Source of the DNA: Qipengyuania nanhaisediminis
GTDB taxonomy: Bacteria; Pseudomonadota; Alphaproteobacteria; Sphingomonadales; Sphingomonadaceae
Assembly (NCBI RefSeq): GCF_900115585.1
Contig: NZ_FOWZ01000002.1
Location: forward strand, 434,001 to 498,000
Length of the DNA: 64,000 nt
Direction: 5' to 3'
Part shown: positions 10,752 to 19,012 of the stretch, piece by piece
Layout: the number at the start of each line of letters is the position of its first letter
How positions within the stretch are numbered: the first letter of the stretch is position 1
The notes under the pieces: generated by a model
What the model was told of the DNA's origin: nothing
Seen by the model: only the letters and a program-made list of their open reading frames with translations
The model's database searches: none
Position numbers and translations under genes: made by a program

Positions 10752-11966
10752 TCATCCACCCTTTGTTCCGTTAGCAACAGCTTCATCCGCGGCCTGCTCA
10801 CCCAGAGGCAGGGCGCGCCTGAGGAGGAGATATCCGGCCAGCGCCGCAATGGTCGACCCGGACAGCACGCCGATCTTCACCGCGTCGATCTGCTCCGGCG
10901 AAGCGAAGGCAAGATTGCCGATAAACAGGCTCATGGTGAAACCGATCGCAGCCAGCAGGCTCATCGCGTGGACCTGCGCCCAATTCACTTCCTCCGGCAG
11001 TTTTGCCAGCCCCAGCTTCACGGCTGCAAATGCGAAGCCGAAAATGCCGATCTGCTTGCCGATCAGGAGGCCGAGAGCGATGCCGAGCGGAAGGGGTTCG
11101 AGCAGCGCGGAGGGCGACAGGCCGAACAGGGTCACACCCGCATTGGCGAAGCCGAAGATCGGGATCACCAGGAATGCCACCCAGGGGTGCAGCGCATGCT
11201 CCATCGTCTCGAGCGGACCGTGATCGCTCTTCGCATCGAGCGGGACGGTCATCGCCGCAGCGACACCGGCGAGCGTGGCATGGACGCCAGACTTGAGCAC
11301 GAATGCCCACATCAGGATCGCGAGCAGGATATAGGGAATGGTCGACTGGACCTTCGCCCGGCCGATCGCCAGCATCACCACGAAGACGATCGCGGCAAGG
11401 CCGAGCATGCCGGTGTCGAGCTCACCCGAATAGAACAGCGCGATGATCGCGATCGCGCCGATGTCGTCGATCACGGCGATGGCCAGCAGCAGCGCCTTGA
11501 GTGCAACGGGGACACGCGAGCCAAGTAGCGAGAGAATACCGAGCGCGAATGCGATGTCGGTCGCAGCGGGAATGGCCCAGCCGTTGATGCTCTCGGGCGA
11601 GTTCGCATTGAGCGACAGGAAAATCACTGCCGGGATCGCCATGCCACCGATCGCGGCAATCAGCGGGAGCGAGGCCTTGTCCCAGCTGGACAACTGGCCT
11701 TCGAAAATCTCGCGCTTCACCTCCAGGCCGACGAGGAAAAAGAACACGGCCATCAGGCCGTCGTTGATCCACAGCAACAGGGGCTTGTCGATGACGAAGC
11801 CGCCGATACCGAACACCACGGGCGTCGCCAGCCCATCCTGATAGGCTGAAAGCAGCGGAGAATTGGCTACCGCAAGGGCGAGCAGCGCGGCAAAGATCAG
11901 GACGATGCCGCCGGCTGATTCCTTCTGCAGGAAGTCTCGCAACATGGGGGCGATAGCTTTGACCAT
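10752..11966 (-). CDS. nhaA: Na+/H+ antiporter NhaA
   Basis: 404 residues with about 12 membrane segments. The NhaA signature is present: adjacent aspartates in AIAVIDDIGAIAII, the ion-binding pair equivalent to Asp163/Asp164 of E. coli, plus AIPAATDIAFALGIL just before it. It exchanges two protons for one sodium across the inner membrane and gives salt and alkaline tolerance, consistent with a marine or brackish lifestyle. Start ATG 11966 has GGAGTTAC upstream. Thirty-three bases separate its stop from the recN start. Regulation is not evident from sequence. Confidence 0.93.
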   Translation of the reverse strand: MVKAIAPMLRDFLQKESAGGIVLIFAALLALAVANSPLLSAYQDGLATPVVFGIGGFVIDKPLLLWINDGLMAVFFFLVGLEVKREIFEGQLSSWDKASLPLIAAIGGMAIPAVIFLSLNANSPESINGWAIPAATDIAFALGILSLLGSRVPVALKALLLAIAVIDDIGAIAIIALFYSGELDTGMLGLAAIVFVVMLAIGRAKVQSTIPYILLAILMWAFVLKSGVHATLAGVAAAMTVPLDAKSDHGPLETMEHALHPWVAFLVIPIFGFANAGVTLFGLSPSALLEPLPLGIALGLLIGKQIGIFGFAFAAVKLGLAKLPEEVNWAQVHAMSLLAAIGFTMSLFIGNLAFASPEQIDAVKIGVLSGSTIAALAGYLLLRRALPLGEQAADEAVANGTKGG

Positions 11967-12052
11967 GGGTAACTCCGGAATTCTTTAAACGAGTGGGCAG
12001 CCGCCGCCTGCGCATGGGGATGGCTGCGCGGCGACGGCCCCCTTAGCTGCCG

Positions 12053-12226
12053 TCAGGCAGGCCTGGCACGCTTGGCCATGCGGTGGAGCGCGTCTTTCGC
12101 GCGCAATTTCATTTTCTTGAGGCGGGAGATTTCCAGCCAGTCGGGCGTCCGCTTGCGCAATTCGAGGCGCAGGCGCTCGTCGATCCGCTGGTGGATCTGG
12201 GTCAGTCTGTAAGTACGGGCCGTCAT
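12053..12226 (-). CDS. DUF465/YdcH family small basic protein (57 aa)
   Basis: A 57-residue gene. It begins MTARTYRLTQIHQRID, then ERLRLELRKRTPDWLEISRL and KKMKLRAKDALHRMA, ending ARPA. The pattern of a helical ERLR segment followed by DWLEISRLKKMKLRAKD is the DUF465 signature; these are short coiled-coil proteins common in alphaproteobacteria, function unknown. The start ATG at 12226 has GGAG five bases upstream. The gene stands alone between nhaA (start 11966) and bamD on the same strand. Its leading 244 bases back to the terminator near 12477 show no other convincing gene. Confidence 0.8.
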   Translation of the reverse strand: MTARTYRLTQIHQRIDERLRLELRKRTPDWLEISRLKKMKLRAKDALHRMAKRARPA

Positions 12227-12470
12227 CGTAGTCTCCGAAATCGAGGCTTATGTCGATCGGACACCCGATGGCGCTGTCAGGCTGGGAGGGGGGAGGGGAA
12301 AGGCCTGCCAGCGCGCATCGGTTGTCCGATGCGGTCCGACATCACGTGCACTTTCTCGCGCACGCCAGAGGGGCCCGGTCCGCAGTAATTAAATGCGAAC
12401 GGATCGATCTGGTTTCAAGGATTCCGCAGATTTTTTCCGTCTCGCCGATAACCGCCCGATATCAGGCAAG

Positions 12471-12504
12471 AAAAAAGGCGCCGCGTTGCCGTGGCGCCTT
12501 TTTC
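12471..12504 (-). terminator. Rho-independent terminator of bamD
   Basis: GGCGCCGCG (12477-12485) pairs with CGTGGCGCC (12490-12498), one G-U pair, around a ttgc loop. It is flanked by six A at 12471-12476 and five T at 12499-12503, so it can terminate on either strand. On the minus strand it lies 20 bases after the bamD stop and ends in a T tract. No plus-strand gene reads into it. Confidence 0.85.
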
Positions 12505-12523
12505 GATGGAGGTGTGCCCTGCC

Positions 12524-13327
12524 CTAGCTGGCGCTGACGCCTGCGGCGTGGTCCTGGACCAGTTCATAAGCCTTTTCATACCATTCGTTGCCCGGATAGT
12601 TGGCGCCGAGAACGGCCGCGTATTTTACCGCTTCACTGGGGATGCCGAGCGCGAGGCTGGATTCGGTCAGGCGGTAAAGCGCTTCGGGAGCGTGGCTGGT
12701 CGTTTCGAAATTTTCGACCACGTTCTGGAAACGGATCTGCGATGCAATCCACTTGCCCGAACGCTGGTAATACCGGCCGATCTCCATTTCCTTGCCGGCA
12801 AGGTGATCGCGCACAAGGTCGACCTTGAGGCGCGCGTCTGCAGCATATTCGGTCTGCGGGAAACGGCGGTCGACTTCGCGCAGCGCGGTCAGCGCCTGTT
12901 CGGTCACCTTCTGGTCGCGCTGGATATCGCTGATCTGCTCGTAATAGCTGAGCCCGATCAGGTAATAGGCGTAAGGCGCATCCTTGTTACCCGGGTGGAT
13001 CGACAGGAAGCGCTGCGCTGTGGTGATCGTCTTGTTGTAATCCTGCGCGACGTAATAGCTGAATGCGCTCATCAGCTGGGCGCGGCGGGCCCACGGCGAA
13101 TAGGGATGCTGACGCTCCACTTCGTCGAACAGCGCGGCGGCCAGCTTGGGTTGGTTGCGATCGAGCCGTTCCTTCGCCTCGGCGTAGAGCGTTTCGACGT
13201 CACGCGCGATGTAAGCGGTGTCTTCCGCCCCGCCCCCGCCGCGGCTTGCGCAACCGGCAGTGACAAGGGTGGCACCGACGAGGGCACCGAGGGCGAGCTT
13301 GCGAGCGAAACGCGAATGGGTCGTCAT
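12524..13327 (-). CDS. bamD: Outer membrane protein assembly factor BamD
   Basis: 267 residues. Lipoprotein signal with lipobox TAGC (Cys26), then a Gly-rich linker and tetratricopeptide-like helices. Conserved BamD segments are visible: LYAEAKERLDRNQPKLAAALFDEVERQHPYSPWA, KTITTAQRFLSIHPGNKDAPYAYYL, and the DRRFPQTEYAADARLK block. It is the essential periplasmic lipoprotein of the BAM complex that inserts beta-barrel proteins with BamA. Its own terminator follows at 12477. A 95-base gap separates it from proB upstream. Confidence 0.93.
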   Translation of the reverse strand: MTTHSRFARKLALGALVGATLVTAGCASRGGGGAEDTAYIARDVETLYAEAKERLDRNQPKLAAALFDEVERQHPYSPWARRAQLMSAFSYYVAQDYNKTITTAQRFLSIHPGNKDAPYAYYLIGLSYYEQISDIQRDQKVTEQALTALREVDRRFPQTEYAADARLKVDLVRDHLAGKEMEIGRYYQRSGKWIASQIRFQNVVENFETTSHAPEALYRLTESSLALGIPSEAVKYAAVLGANYPGNEWYEKAYELVQDHAAGVSAS

Positions 13328-13422
13328 GGTGGCGAGCCTATAGCCAGACCCCCGCTGAACGCCAAGTGAAGTTCGCGCCTAACCCACCGGATAAATCGGT
13401 GAGCCGTCCAATGCACAGGGGA

Positions 13423-14571
13423 TCAGCCCTCGCTGAGCGCGGCAGGCGCGTCCCACAAGAGGTGCCGCGTATCCAGGGCGACCAGATTATTGCTCCGGAT
13501 GATTTCGCCCTTCGTGCGATAGCCCAACAGCTGTTCGGCATCGGTATCGGGGTTGTTGATCATGACGCGCAATTCTTCCGAGGTGAAGTCGGAAAGGCCG
13601 CGTGCCCGTTCGATCCCCTTGTTATCGTAGATGTGCAGCACGTCCCCGCGGGTGAAATCACCATCGGCGGAAATGACATCGGAACGGCGGATCGCTCTGT
13701 CGCCATTCGCAATATTCGCCGCGACGGATTCGCTAACCACGATGCTGCCGGCCATCTGCAGGCGGTTCGCGATCCAGCTGTCCCAGCCCGAAAGCGGCTC
13801 GGGATTGGGAATGACCTTGGTGGCGCGGCCTGTTCCGTCGAGCACGCGTGACAGCGGACGATCGACTTCGCCCTGGGCAATCCAGGTGGTGACACCGGCT
13901 TCCTGCGCCATGTTGGCGGCCTGCAGCTTGGTGGCCATGCCACCGGTGCCCAGTGTGGACTTGCCCTTCGTCGCATCCATGTACTCGTTCACATCGTGGA
14001 CTTCAGCCACGAACTGCGCGTCGGGATCGTCGGGGTTGCGGTCGTATAGACCATCGACGCCGGTCAGGATGATGAAATCGGTCGCACCGACCATCTGCGC
14101 GACCTTAGCCGCGAGCCGATCGTTGTCGCCGACGCGGATTTCCTCCGTCGTGATCGTGTCGTTTTCGTTGACGATCGGCATGATCCCGGATTCCAGCAGG
14201 CGGTGAACCGTATTGCGCGTATTGAGGAAGCGGCGGTGATCCTCAAAATCGCCCAGCGTCAGAAGAACCTGTGCGATCTCGAAGCCGAATTCGTGACCGA
14301 CCTGCTTGTACGCATTCAGGAGGAGCGGCATGCCGCAAGCGGCAGCGGCCTGTTTATCGGAAACGCCAGCGCTTTCGGGCGTTTCACCAATGATACGCAG
14401 GCCAAGCGCGACAGACCCGGAGGAACACACGATTACATTCCACCCTTCGGACCGCAGATGGGTAATATCCTCCATCATCCGCTGGAGGAAACCATAGCGT
14501 GGGGTCAGAAGTTCTTGGTTTGCGAGCAGCGCGGAGCCGATCTTTACAACGATGGTTTTGGGTTTGGTCAT
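13423..14571 (-). CDS. proB: Glutamate 5-kinase ProB with PUA domain
   Basis: First step of proline biosynthesis: ATP plus glutamate to gamma-glutamyl phosphate. About 382 residues. The N-terminal amino-acid-kinase domain shows VVKIGSALL, the SSGSVALG glycine loop, NENDTI and VGDNDRLAA near residues 148-160, and LTGVDGLYDRNP. The C-terminal PUA domain starts about residue 280 (GDFTRGDVLHIYD). A TTG two codons earlier is open (14577), but ATG 14571 is preferred and gives the normal MTKPKTIVVKIGSALL beginning. No clear Shine-Dalgarno is seen. Divergent from proC across an AT-rich 211-base gap, so proB, proC and proA form one locus. Confidence 0.94.
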   Translation of the reverse strand: MTKPKTIVVKIGSALLANQELLTPRYGFLQRMMEDITHLRSEGWNVIVCSSGSVALGLRIIGETPESAGVSDKQAAAACGMPLLLNAYKQVGHEFGFEIAQVLLTLGDFEDHRRFLNTRNTVHRLLESGIMPIVNENDTITTEEIRVGDNDRLAAKVAQMVGATDFIILTGVDGLYDRNPDDPDAQFVAEVHDVNEYMDATKGKSTLGTGGMATKLQAANMAQEAGVTTWIAQGEVDRPLSRVLDGTGRATKVIPNPEPLSGWDSWIANRLQMAGSIVVSESVAANIANGDRAIRRSDVISADGDFTRGDVLHIYDNKGIERARGLSDFTSEELRVMINNPDTDAEQLLGYRTKGEIIRSNNLVALDTRHLLWDAPAALSEG

Positions 14572-14625
14572 AATCAAAAAGTTATTCAGCCTTGAAATTT
14601 TCGGAAACCTATATAGATAGTAATG

Positions 14626-14636
14626 GTGCAGTGCAC
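14626..14636. promoter_or_regulatory. Inverted repeat in the proB/proC divergent intergenic region
   Basis: GTGCA-G-TGCAC is a perfect inverted repeat of 5+5 bases inside the AT-rich region 14572-14782, 55 bases before the proB start. Its place between divergent proline genes would suit an operator, but no regulator is known to bind it. For proC, TTGTAG (14717-14722) and TAATAC (14738-14743) with a 15-base spacer are a weak promoter candidate. Chance occurrence cannot be excluded. Confidence 0.25.
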
Positions 14637-14782
14637 AATAGGAATTTGAACATTTTCCCGGGCGACAAGTTATGACCCTAATTCGGGTTTCGTATTTTGT
14701 ATTACTGGGAAACTATTTGTAGTCCCTTGAAGAATTTAATACTTGCAGAGGCGCGATAGCAGCGCGGAAACGGTGAGCGAAC

Positions 14783-15568
14783 ATTACAAATACAGTCCTG
14801 ATAGTCGGATGCGGAAAGATGGGATCCGCTTTATTGGAACAATGGTCCAAGGGCCCGGAGACCATCACGGTCGTTGATCCCGGACAAGAAAGCGTGCCGG
14901 GCGGCGCCAGGCTGGTTTCCGATCGTGCTGCATTGGACAATGAACGCTTCGATTGCATTATCGTTGCCGTCAAACCGCAGATGATCGACGACATCATGCC
15001 GGACTATGTCGAACACCTCGCACCGGATGGCTACGTCATCTCGATTGCGGCCGGCTATTCTTCCGCGCGCCTTTCCGCGACGATGGGCGATGCGCCCGTC
15101 ATTCGCGTGATGCCCAACCTGCCCGCCGCCATCGGCCGCGGAGTGAGCGGCATTTTCGCCTCCCCCACAGCCAGCGGAGCACATCTCGCCCATGCGCAGG
15201 AATTCATGGCCCGCGCGGGAACGACCGTCACCGTGGACACCGAAGAACAGCTCGACCGGGTTACTGCCGTTGCAGGCTCGGGACCGGGATATGTGTTCGA
15301 AATCGCCCGCGCCTATGTCGAGGTCGCCATGGAACACGGCTTTACCGAAGAACAGGCCCGCGACATGGTGCTCGGCACCATGGGCGGTGCGATCGACATG
15401 GCCGCAGAACCGGGCGCGCTGTCGCTCGAAGAGCTTCGCAACAGCGTGACCAGCAAGGGCGGGACCACGGCCGCCGGCCTCAATGCGCTCAATGGCGATG
15501 GCGGCCTAACCGAACGCCTGCGTGCGACCTTGCAGGCTTGCTACGACCGGGCGGTCGAGCTGCGCTGA
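14783..15568 (+). CDS. proC: Pyrroline-5-carboxylate reductase ProC with non-standard start
   Basis: Last step of proline biosynthesis, reducing pyrroline-5-carboxylate with NAD(P)H. The Rossmann motif VLIVGCGKMGSALL begins before the first ATG (14819): in the same frame the codons from 14780 read N-I-T-N-T-V-L-I-V-G-C-G-K, preceded by a TGA at 14774. No ATG, GTG or TTG lies between that TGA and the Rossmann strand; the only plausible initiator is ATT at 14783, with GGTGAG five bases upstream. Starting at 14819 would remove the dinucleotide-binding loop. Either an ATT start is used or one base has been gained or lost near the GTG at 14773. The rest is normal (VAGSGPGYVFE, SKGGTTAAGLNAL). Confidence 0.85.
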   Translation: MTNTVLIVGCGKMGSALLEQWSKGPETITVVDPGQESVPGGARLVSDRAALDNERFDCIIVAVKPQMIDDIMPDYVEHLAPDGYVISIAAGYSSARLSATMGDAPVIRVMPNLPAAIGRGVSGIFASPTASGAHLAHAQEFMARAGTTVTVDTEEQLDRVTAVAGSGPGYVFEIARAYVEVAMEHGFTEEQARDMVLGTMGGAIDMAAEPGALSLEELRNSVTSKGGTTAAGLNALNGDGGLTERLRATLQACYDRAVELR

Positions 15569-15614
15569 ACGCGTTGCCTCCCGCCTGCCACAATAATTTG
15601 ATAGAAGAGACATC

Positions 15615-16880
15615 ATGACCGACCAGACACTCGACCCGCAAATCCATATCCACGATCTCGGCCAGCGCGCCCGCAAGGCAGCGCGCGGCCTGGTTACCGC
15701 CAGCACCGAGGCGAAGAACACCGCCCTGCGCGAAGCCGCCAGGGCGCTGCGCGATGCGACGCCGGACCTGCTCGATGCGAACGGCAAGGACGTCGCCAGC
15801 GTGGAAGGCAAGAAGCCGGAAAGCTTCATCGACCGCCTGCGCCTGACCGAAGACCGCATCGAAGGCATGGCCAAGGCGCTGGAAGAAATCGCCGAACTGC
15901 CCGACCCCGTCGGTCGCAAGCTCGCGACCTTCGAACGCCCCAACGGCCTCAGCATCGAGCGCGTTGCCGTACCGATCGGCGTGATCGGCATGATCTACGA
16001 AAGCCGCCCGAACGTTGGCGCGGACGCCTCTGCCCTGTGCCTCAAGAGCGGCAATGCCATCATCCTGCGCGGCGGTAGCGAAAGCCGTCATTCGACCCGC
16101 GTCATCGTGGAAGCGATGCAGAAGGGCCTCGAAGCGGCAGGCCTGCCAAAGGATGCCGTCCAGACCGTCCAGACGACCGACCGCGCTGCGGTTGCCGCGC
16201 TGCTCAAGGCCGATGAATTCGTCGACCTCGTCATCCCGCGCGGAGGCCGCGGTCTCGTCGAACTGGTCCGCGACCAGGCGAGCGTGCCCACCCTCCTCCA
16301 CCTCGACGGCAACTGCCACTCCTATGTCCATGCCGCGGCAGACGTCGACAAGGCCGTGAAGGTCATCCGCAACGCCAAGCTGCGCCGCACCGGCATCTGC
16401 GGGGCGACGGAAAGCATCGTGATCGACCGCGCCATCGCCGACCAGGTCGTGCCGAAAATCGCCGACGCCATGGCGGCAGACTGCGAATTGCGCGGCGACG
16501 CGGAAGCGGTTGCCATCGACGACCGGCTCAAGCCCGCAAGCGAGGAAGACTGGAGCACCGAATATCTCGATCCGATCGCCAGCGTGAAGATCGTGGACGG
16601 CCTCGAGGAAGGCATCGCCTGGGTCGAGGACCACTCCAGCCACCACACCGACGCCATCCTGACCGAAGACGCGGATGCTGCCCGCCAGTTCCTCACCTCG
16701 GTCGACAGCGCGGTGGTCATGCACAACGCCTCCACCCAGTTCTCCGACGGCGGGGAATTCGGCATGGGCGCAGAGATCGGCATCGCCACCGGCAAGATGC
16801 ACGCCCGCGGCCCCGTCGGCCTCGAGCAGTTGTGCAGCTTTAAATACCTCGTCCACGGCGACGGCCAGACGCGGCCGTAA
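15615..16880 (+). CDS. proA: Gamma-glutamyl phosphate reductase ProA
   Basis: 421 residues, normal length. An aldehyde-dehydrogenase-fold enzyme that reduces gamma-glutamyl phosphate to glutamate semialdehyde with NADPH, the middle step of proline synthesis. Family segments: [13 protein letters not shown], the [14 protein letters not shown] block, [24 protein letters not shown], and the catalytic Cys in [20 protein letters not shown] precedes ATG 15615. It follows proC by 46 bases and ends in a strong hairpin terminator, so proC-proA is one transcription unit divergent from proB. Confidence 0.95.
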   Translation: MTDQTLDPQIHIHDLGQRARKAARGLVTASTEAKNTALREAARALRDATPDLLDANGKDVASVEGKKPESFIDRLRLTEDRIEGMAKALEEIAELPDPVGRKLATFERPNGLSIERVAVPIGVIGMIYESRPNVGADASALCLKSGNAIILRGGSESRHSTRVIVEAMQKGLEAAGLPKDAVQTVQTTDRAAVAALLKADEFVDLVIPRGGRGLVELVRDQASVPTLLHLDGNCHSYVHAAADVDKAVKVIRNAKLRRTGICGATESIVIDRAIADQVVPKIADAMAADCELRGDAEAVAIDDRLKPASEEDWSTEYLDPIASVKIVDGLEEGIAWVEDHSSHHTDAILTEDADAARQFLTSVDSAVVMHNASTQFSDGGEFGMGAEIGIATGKMHARGPVGLEQLCSFKYLVHGDGQTRP

Positions 16881-16920
16881 GCTGTGGGCCTGAGGGCCCG
16901 GCACAAACCATTTTCCTACT

Positions 16921-16955
16921 GCGAAGGGTCGGGGCATTCCCCGGCCCTTTTCGCA
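16921..16955 (+). terminator. Rho-independent terminator of proA
   Basis: GGGTCGGGG (16926-16934) pairs with CCCCGGCCC (16939-16947), one T-G pair, around a catt loop, followed by four T. GCGAA (16921-16925) and TTCGC (16951-16955) can extend the stem. It lies 41 bases after the proA stop and just before the next gene. Confidence 0.85.
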
Positions 16956-16968
16956 TGGGAGAGCCGCC

Positions 16969-17787
16969 GTGTCCGACACCAAACCTGCTACCCACCTGCC
17001 CGACTTCACCCCCGTCCCGCGCCAGAGGGACCGCAGCAACGGATGGAAACCGCATGTCCAGCGCGCCTTCATCGAGGCGCTGGCCGATACCGGCAGCGTC
17101 GCCTCCGCCTGCCGCGCGGTGAACCGGTCCACCCACGGCGCCTACAGCCTGCGCCGCCAGCCCGGAGCCGAGGAATTCGCCGCCGCATGGGAGGCCGCGC
17201 TCGATTTCGGCATGAAGCGGATCGAGGACGTCGCCATGGACCGCGCGCTCAACGGCGTGGAGGTGCCCGTATACTCATACGGCCAGCTCGTCGGCACGCG
17301 CATTTCCTATAGCGACTGCCTGCTCATGTTCATGCTGAGAAACCGCGCGCCCGAGCGGTTTGGCGAGGGCCGCGCCAAGGCGATGAACGCGATCGGCAAG
17401 ATGGATCTGAAACGCAAGAAGAAGGAGTGGCGAGCCGAATGGGAGGCCGAGCAGGCCCGCGTTACTCCTGCACAGGTGCGCGCCAGTATCGAGCGCAAGG
17501 TGCAGGACACGCTGGCCCAGATGGAGCGCAACCACAGCCCCCGCGCCTGGGCCGCATGGCAGGAATACAAGCGCATCAGGGCAGAGGACGCAGCGAACGG
17601 CTACCGCGCCCAGGATGACCCGGACCACCCCCACTACGCGAAGCGCACCGCCCCCGACGACCCCGCCGCACGCCGTGCCGAGGACTCCATTCCCCTACCC
17701 CCGCCCCACTGGCAAAAGCGCCCCCCGGAGCCGCAGCAGGAGGAAACCCCTCGCACGCGGACGCTCAAGGATGATGGGTGGGATTAG
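16969..17787 (+). CDS. HTH protein resembling phage terminase small subunit; hypothetical
   Basis: 272 residues, GTG start with GGGAGA 8-13 bases upstream. Residues 28-60 (VQRAFIEALADTGSVASACR-type helix-turn-helix, then AVNRSTHGAYSLRRQPGAEEF) resemble the DNA-binding part of terminase small subunits. A conserved-looking middle (DVAMDRALNGVEVPVY, LLMFMLRNRAPERFGEG) follows. The C-terminal third is basic, then Pro/Arg/Glu-rich and probably disordered. No other phage gene is nearby, so this is a stand-alone chromosomal gene of a type I have seen as hypothetical in sphingomonads, or a relic. Its GC-rich codon use matches the host, unlike the islet that follows. Confidence 0.6.
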   Translation: MSDTKPATHLPDFTPVPRQRDRSNGWKPHVQRAFIEALADTGSVASACRAVNRSTHGAYSLRRQPGAEEFAAAWEAALDFGMKRIEDVAMDRALNGVEVPVYSYGQLVGTRISYSDCLLMFMLRNRAPERFGEGRAKAMNAIGKMDLKRKKKEWRAEWEAEQARVTPAQVRASIERKVQDTLAQMERNHSPRAWAAWQEYKRIRAEDAANGYRAQDDPDHPHYAKRTAPDDPAARRAEDSIPLPPPHWQKRPPEPQQEETPRTRTLKDDGWD

Positions 17788-17794
17788 AGTTGGA

Positions 17795-18064
17795 TTAGGC
17801 CTCTTCGTCCTCATCGAACCCGAGCCAATGACGCCGAACCAGTTCAAAAGGCTCACCGTTCGAGGGTTCGCCAGTCATTATCCCAATACCGAAGTTCTCG
17901 CTGTCGTCAGGATAGGTGCCCATCACATGCTCGAGGAAGTATCGATAGCGTCGACGATGTTCTTCATTCATCACCCACACCCATTCTTCTTCATCGCCGG
18001 AAATTTGCGAAACAGCGTCGGTCATCTCGCGATGGTAGTCATACATCTCGTTCTGGCCGCTCAT
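17795..18064 (-). CDS. Small acidic hypothetical protein (89 aa)
   Basis: 89 residues, rich in Glu/Asp and aromatic residues (WVWVMNEEHRRRYRYFLEHV in the middle, LGFDEDEEA at the end). No signal peptide or membrane segment. ATG 18064 is 24 bases after the HNH gene stop, with AGAAGA just upstream, so it is probably the last gene of the HEPN-HNH operon. The negative charge and size would fit an inhibitor, antitoxin or DNA mimic, but that is only an inference from size and position. I do not recognise the family. Confidence 0.55.
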   Translation of the reverse strand: MSGQNEMYDYHREMTDAVSQISGDEEEWVWVMNEEHRRRYRYFLEHVMGTYPDDSENFGIGIMTGEPSNGEPFELVRRHWLGFDEDEEA

Positions 18065-18088
18065 TCTTCTGATCCCTTGCTTACCCGA

Positions 18089-18985
18089 TTAACTCTGGAA
18101 CCCATGAAACTCGCGATGCCAAGACAGAAACTTGGGATGCGGTCGGTAGGACTCAATCTCCGGCGCCTTGAGCTTGCCGGTAGGGTTGATGATCGCCTCA
18201 ACCCCCTCGCGGTCATTGACCTTCCTGTGCACGATAATCTCAAGGTCGTCCCTGAAGCCGATCAGCCCACGGTCGAACATCCAATGTGCGGTCCCCGATA
18301 GCGCGAGACCATTGCGCACGCTGTCAGGGCCGCCATGCTCGACCGGGCGGATATGCGCGGCCTGCGCTTCCAAGCGACCGCCGCCATTGACCAGCTTCCA
18401 GCCTGTCACAGCGCAGCGGCCATCATAGGCGTGCATCACGGCGCGGCGGAAGGCGCGGTCGCGAAAGGGCTTGGAAACGAGCGACTGCACAATAGGCCGC
18501 TCGATCTCGAACGGAGTCTGATGCTCGCGGACACGGTTGTCTTCGACTACTTCGTCATCGCTGCGAGGCAGGAAGTCTTCATCAGGCAGGCCGAGCGAAA
18601 TGATGCGTGCGAAGTCGGAATGCGAAAGCGGGCGGACGGCAGCTTGAGCGCGGCCAGATACTTTGCCTTCCTCATTGAGAACACCGCGCTCGACCTGCTC
18701 GCCATTCACGATATGCGGAACGGTCGGCTCGAAAGGCAGATAGCTACCTTTCTCGATAATCGCACGATAGCGGTCAGGCTCTGCCGGGTCAGGAATGATT
18801 TCCTCGACCTTCGCCACGGCGAAGAAGCCCTTGGAGTTCGGAATCTTGACCGGCTCGCGATAGACAATCCAGTCGCCGACCATCTGCTTCGCGCGGCTGA
18901 GATAGCTTTTCGGAAACTGGTAATGAACCTCAGGAATGTCGTCGTAGATCGACCCATCCTTGTGCATGAAAACGCCGAAAGTCAT
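18089..18985 (-). CDS. HNH endonuclease with N-terminal PUA-like domain; candidate modification-dependent nuclease
   Basis: 298 residues. C-terminal HNH_2-type nuclease: YDGRCAVTG (187-195), the AAHIRPV block with His211, and NGLALSGTAHWMFDRGLIGF (225-244) with His234. N-terminal residues 1-105 look like a PUA/EVE-type fold: VGDWIVYREP (37-46), GFFAVAKVEEIIPDP (53-67) and GSYLPFEPTVP (80-90) follow the pattern of small modified-base readers. Reader-plus-HNH architecture is known in type IV, modification-dependent restriction enzymes, so I infer a role against modified foreign DNA. The nuclease call is firm; the reader domain and biological role are tentative. Twenty-seven bases separate it from the upstream HEPN-like gene. 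Confidence 0.75.
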   Translation of the reverse strand: MTFGVFMHKDGSIYDDIPEVHYQFPKSYLSRAKQMVGDWIVYREPVKIPNSKGFFAVAKVEEIIPDPAEPDRYRAIIEKGSYLPFEPTVPHIVNGEQVERGVLNEEGKVSGRAQAAVRPLSHSDFARIISLGLPDEDFLPRSDDEVVEDNRVREHQTPFEIERPIVQSLVSKPFRDRAFRRAVMHAYDGRCAVTGWKLVNGGGRLEAQAAHIRPVEHGGPDSVRNGLALSGTAHWMFDRGLIGFRDDLEIIVHRKVNDREGVEAIINPTGKLKAPEIESYRPHPKFLSWHREFHGFQS

Positions 18986-19012
18986 TTCGATTCCCTCTTC
19001 TCGACGTAATGC

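Noticed and set aside
12250..12537. Plus-strand open frame upstream of the bamD terminator
   Set aside because: It covers the terminator and has no plausible protein features; overlaps the end of bamD.
15489..17132. 547-residue open frame on the minus strand
   Set aside because: Antisense to proC and proA; composition artefact without domain pattern.
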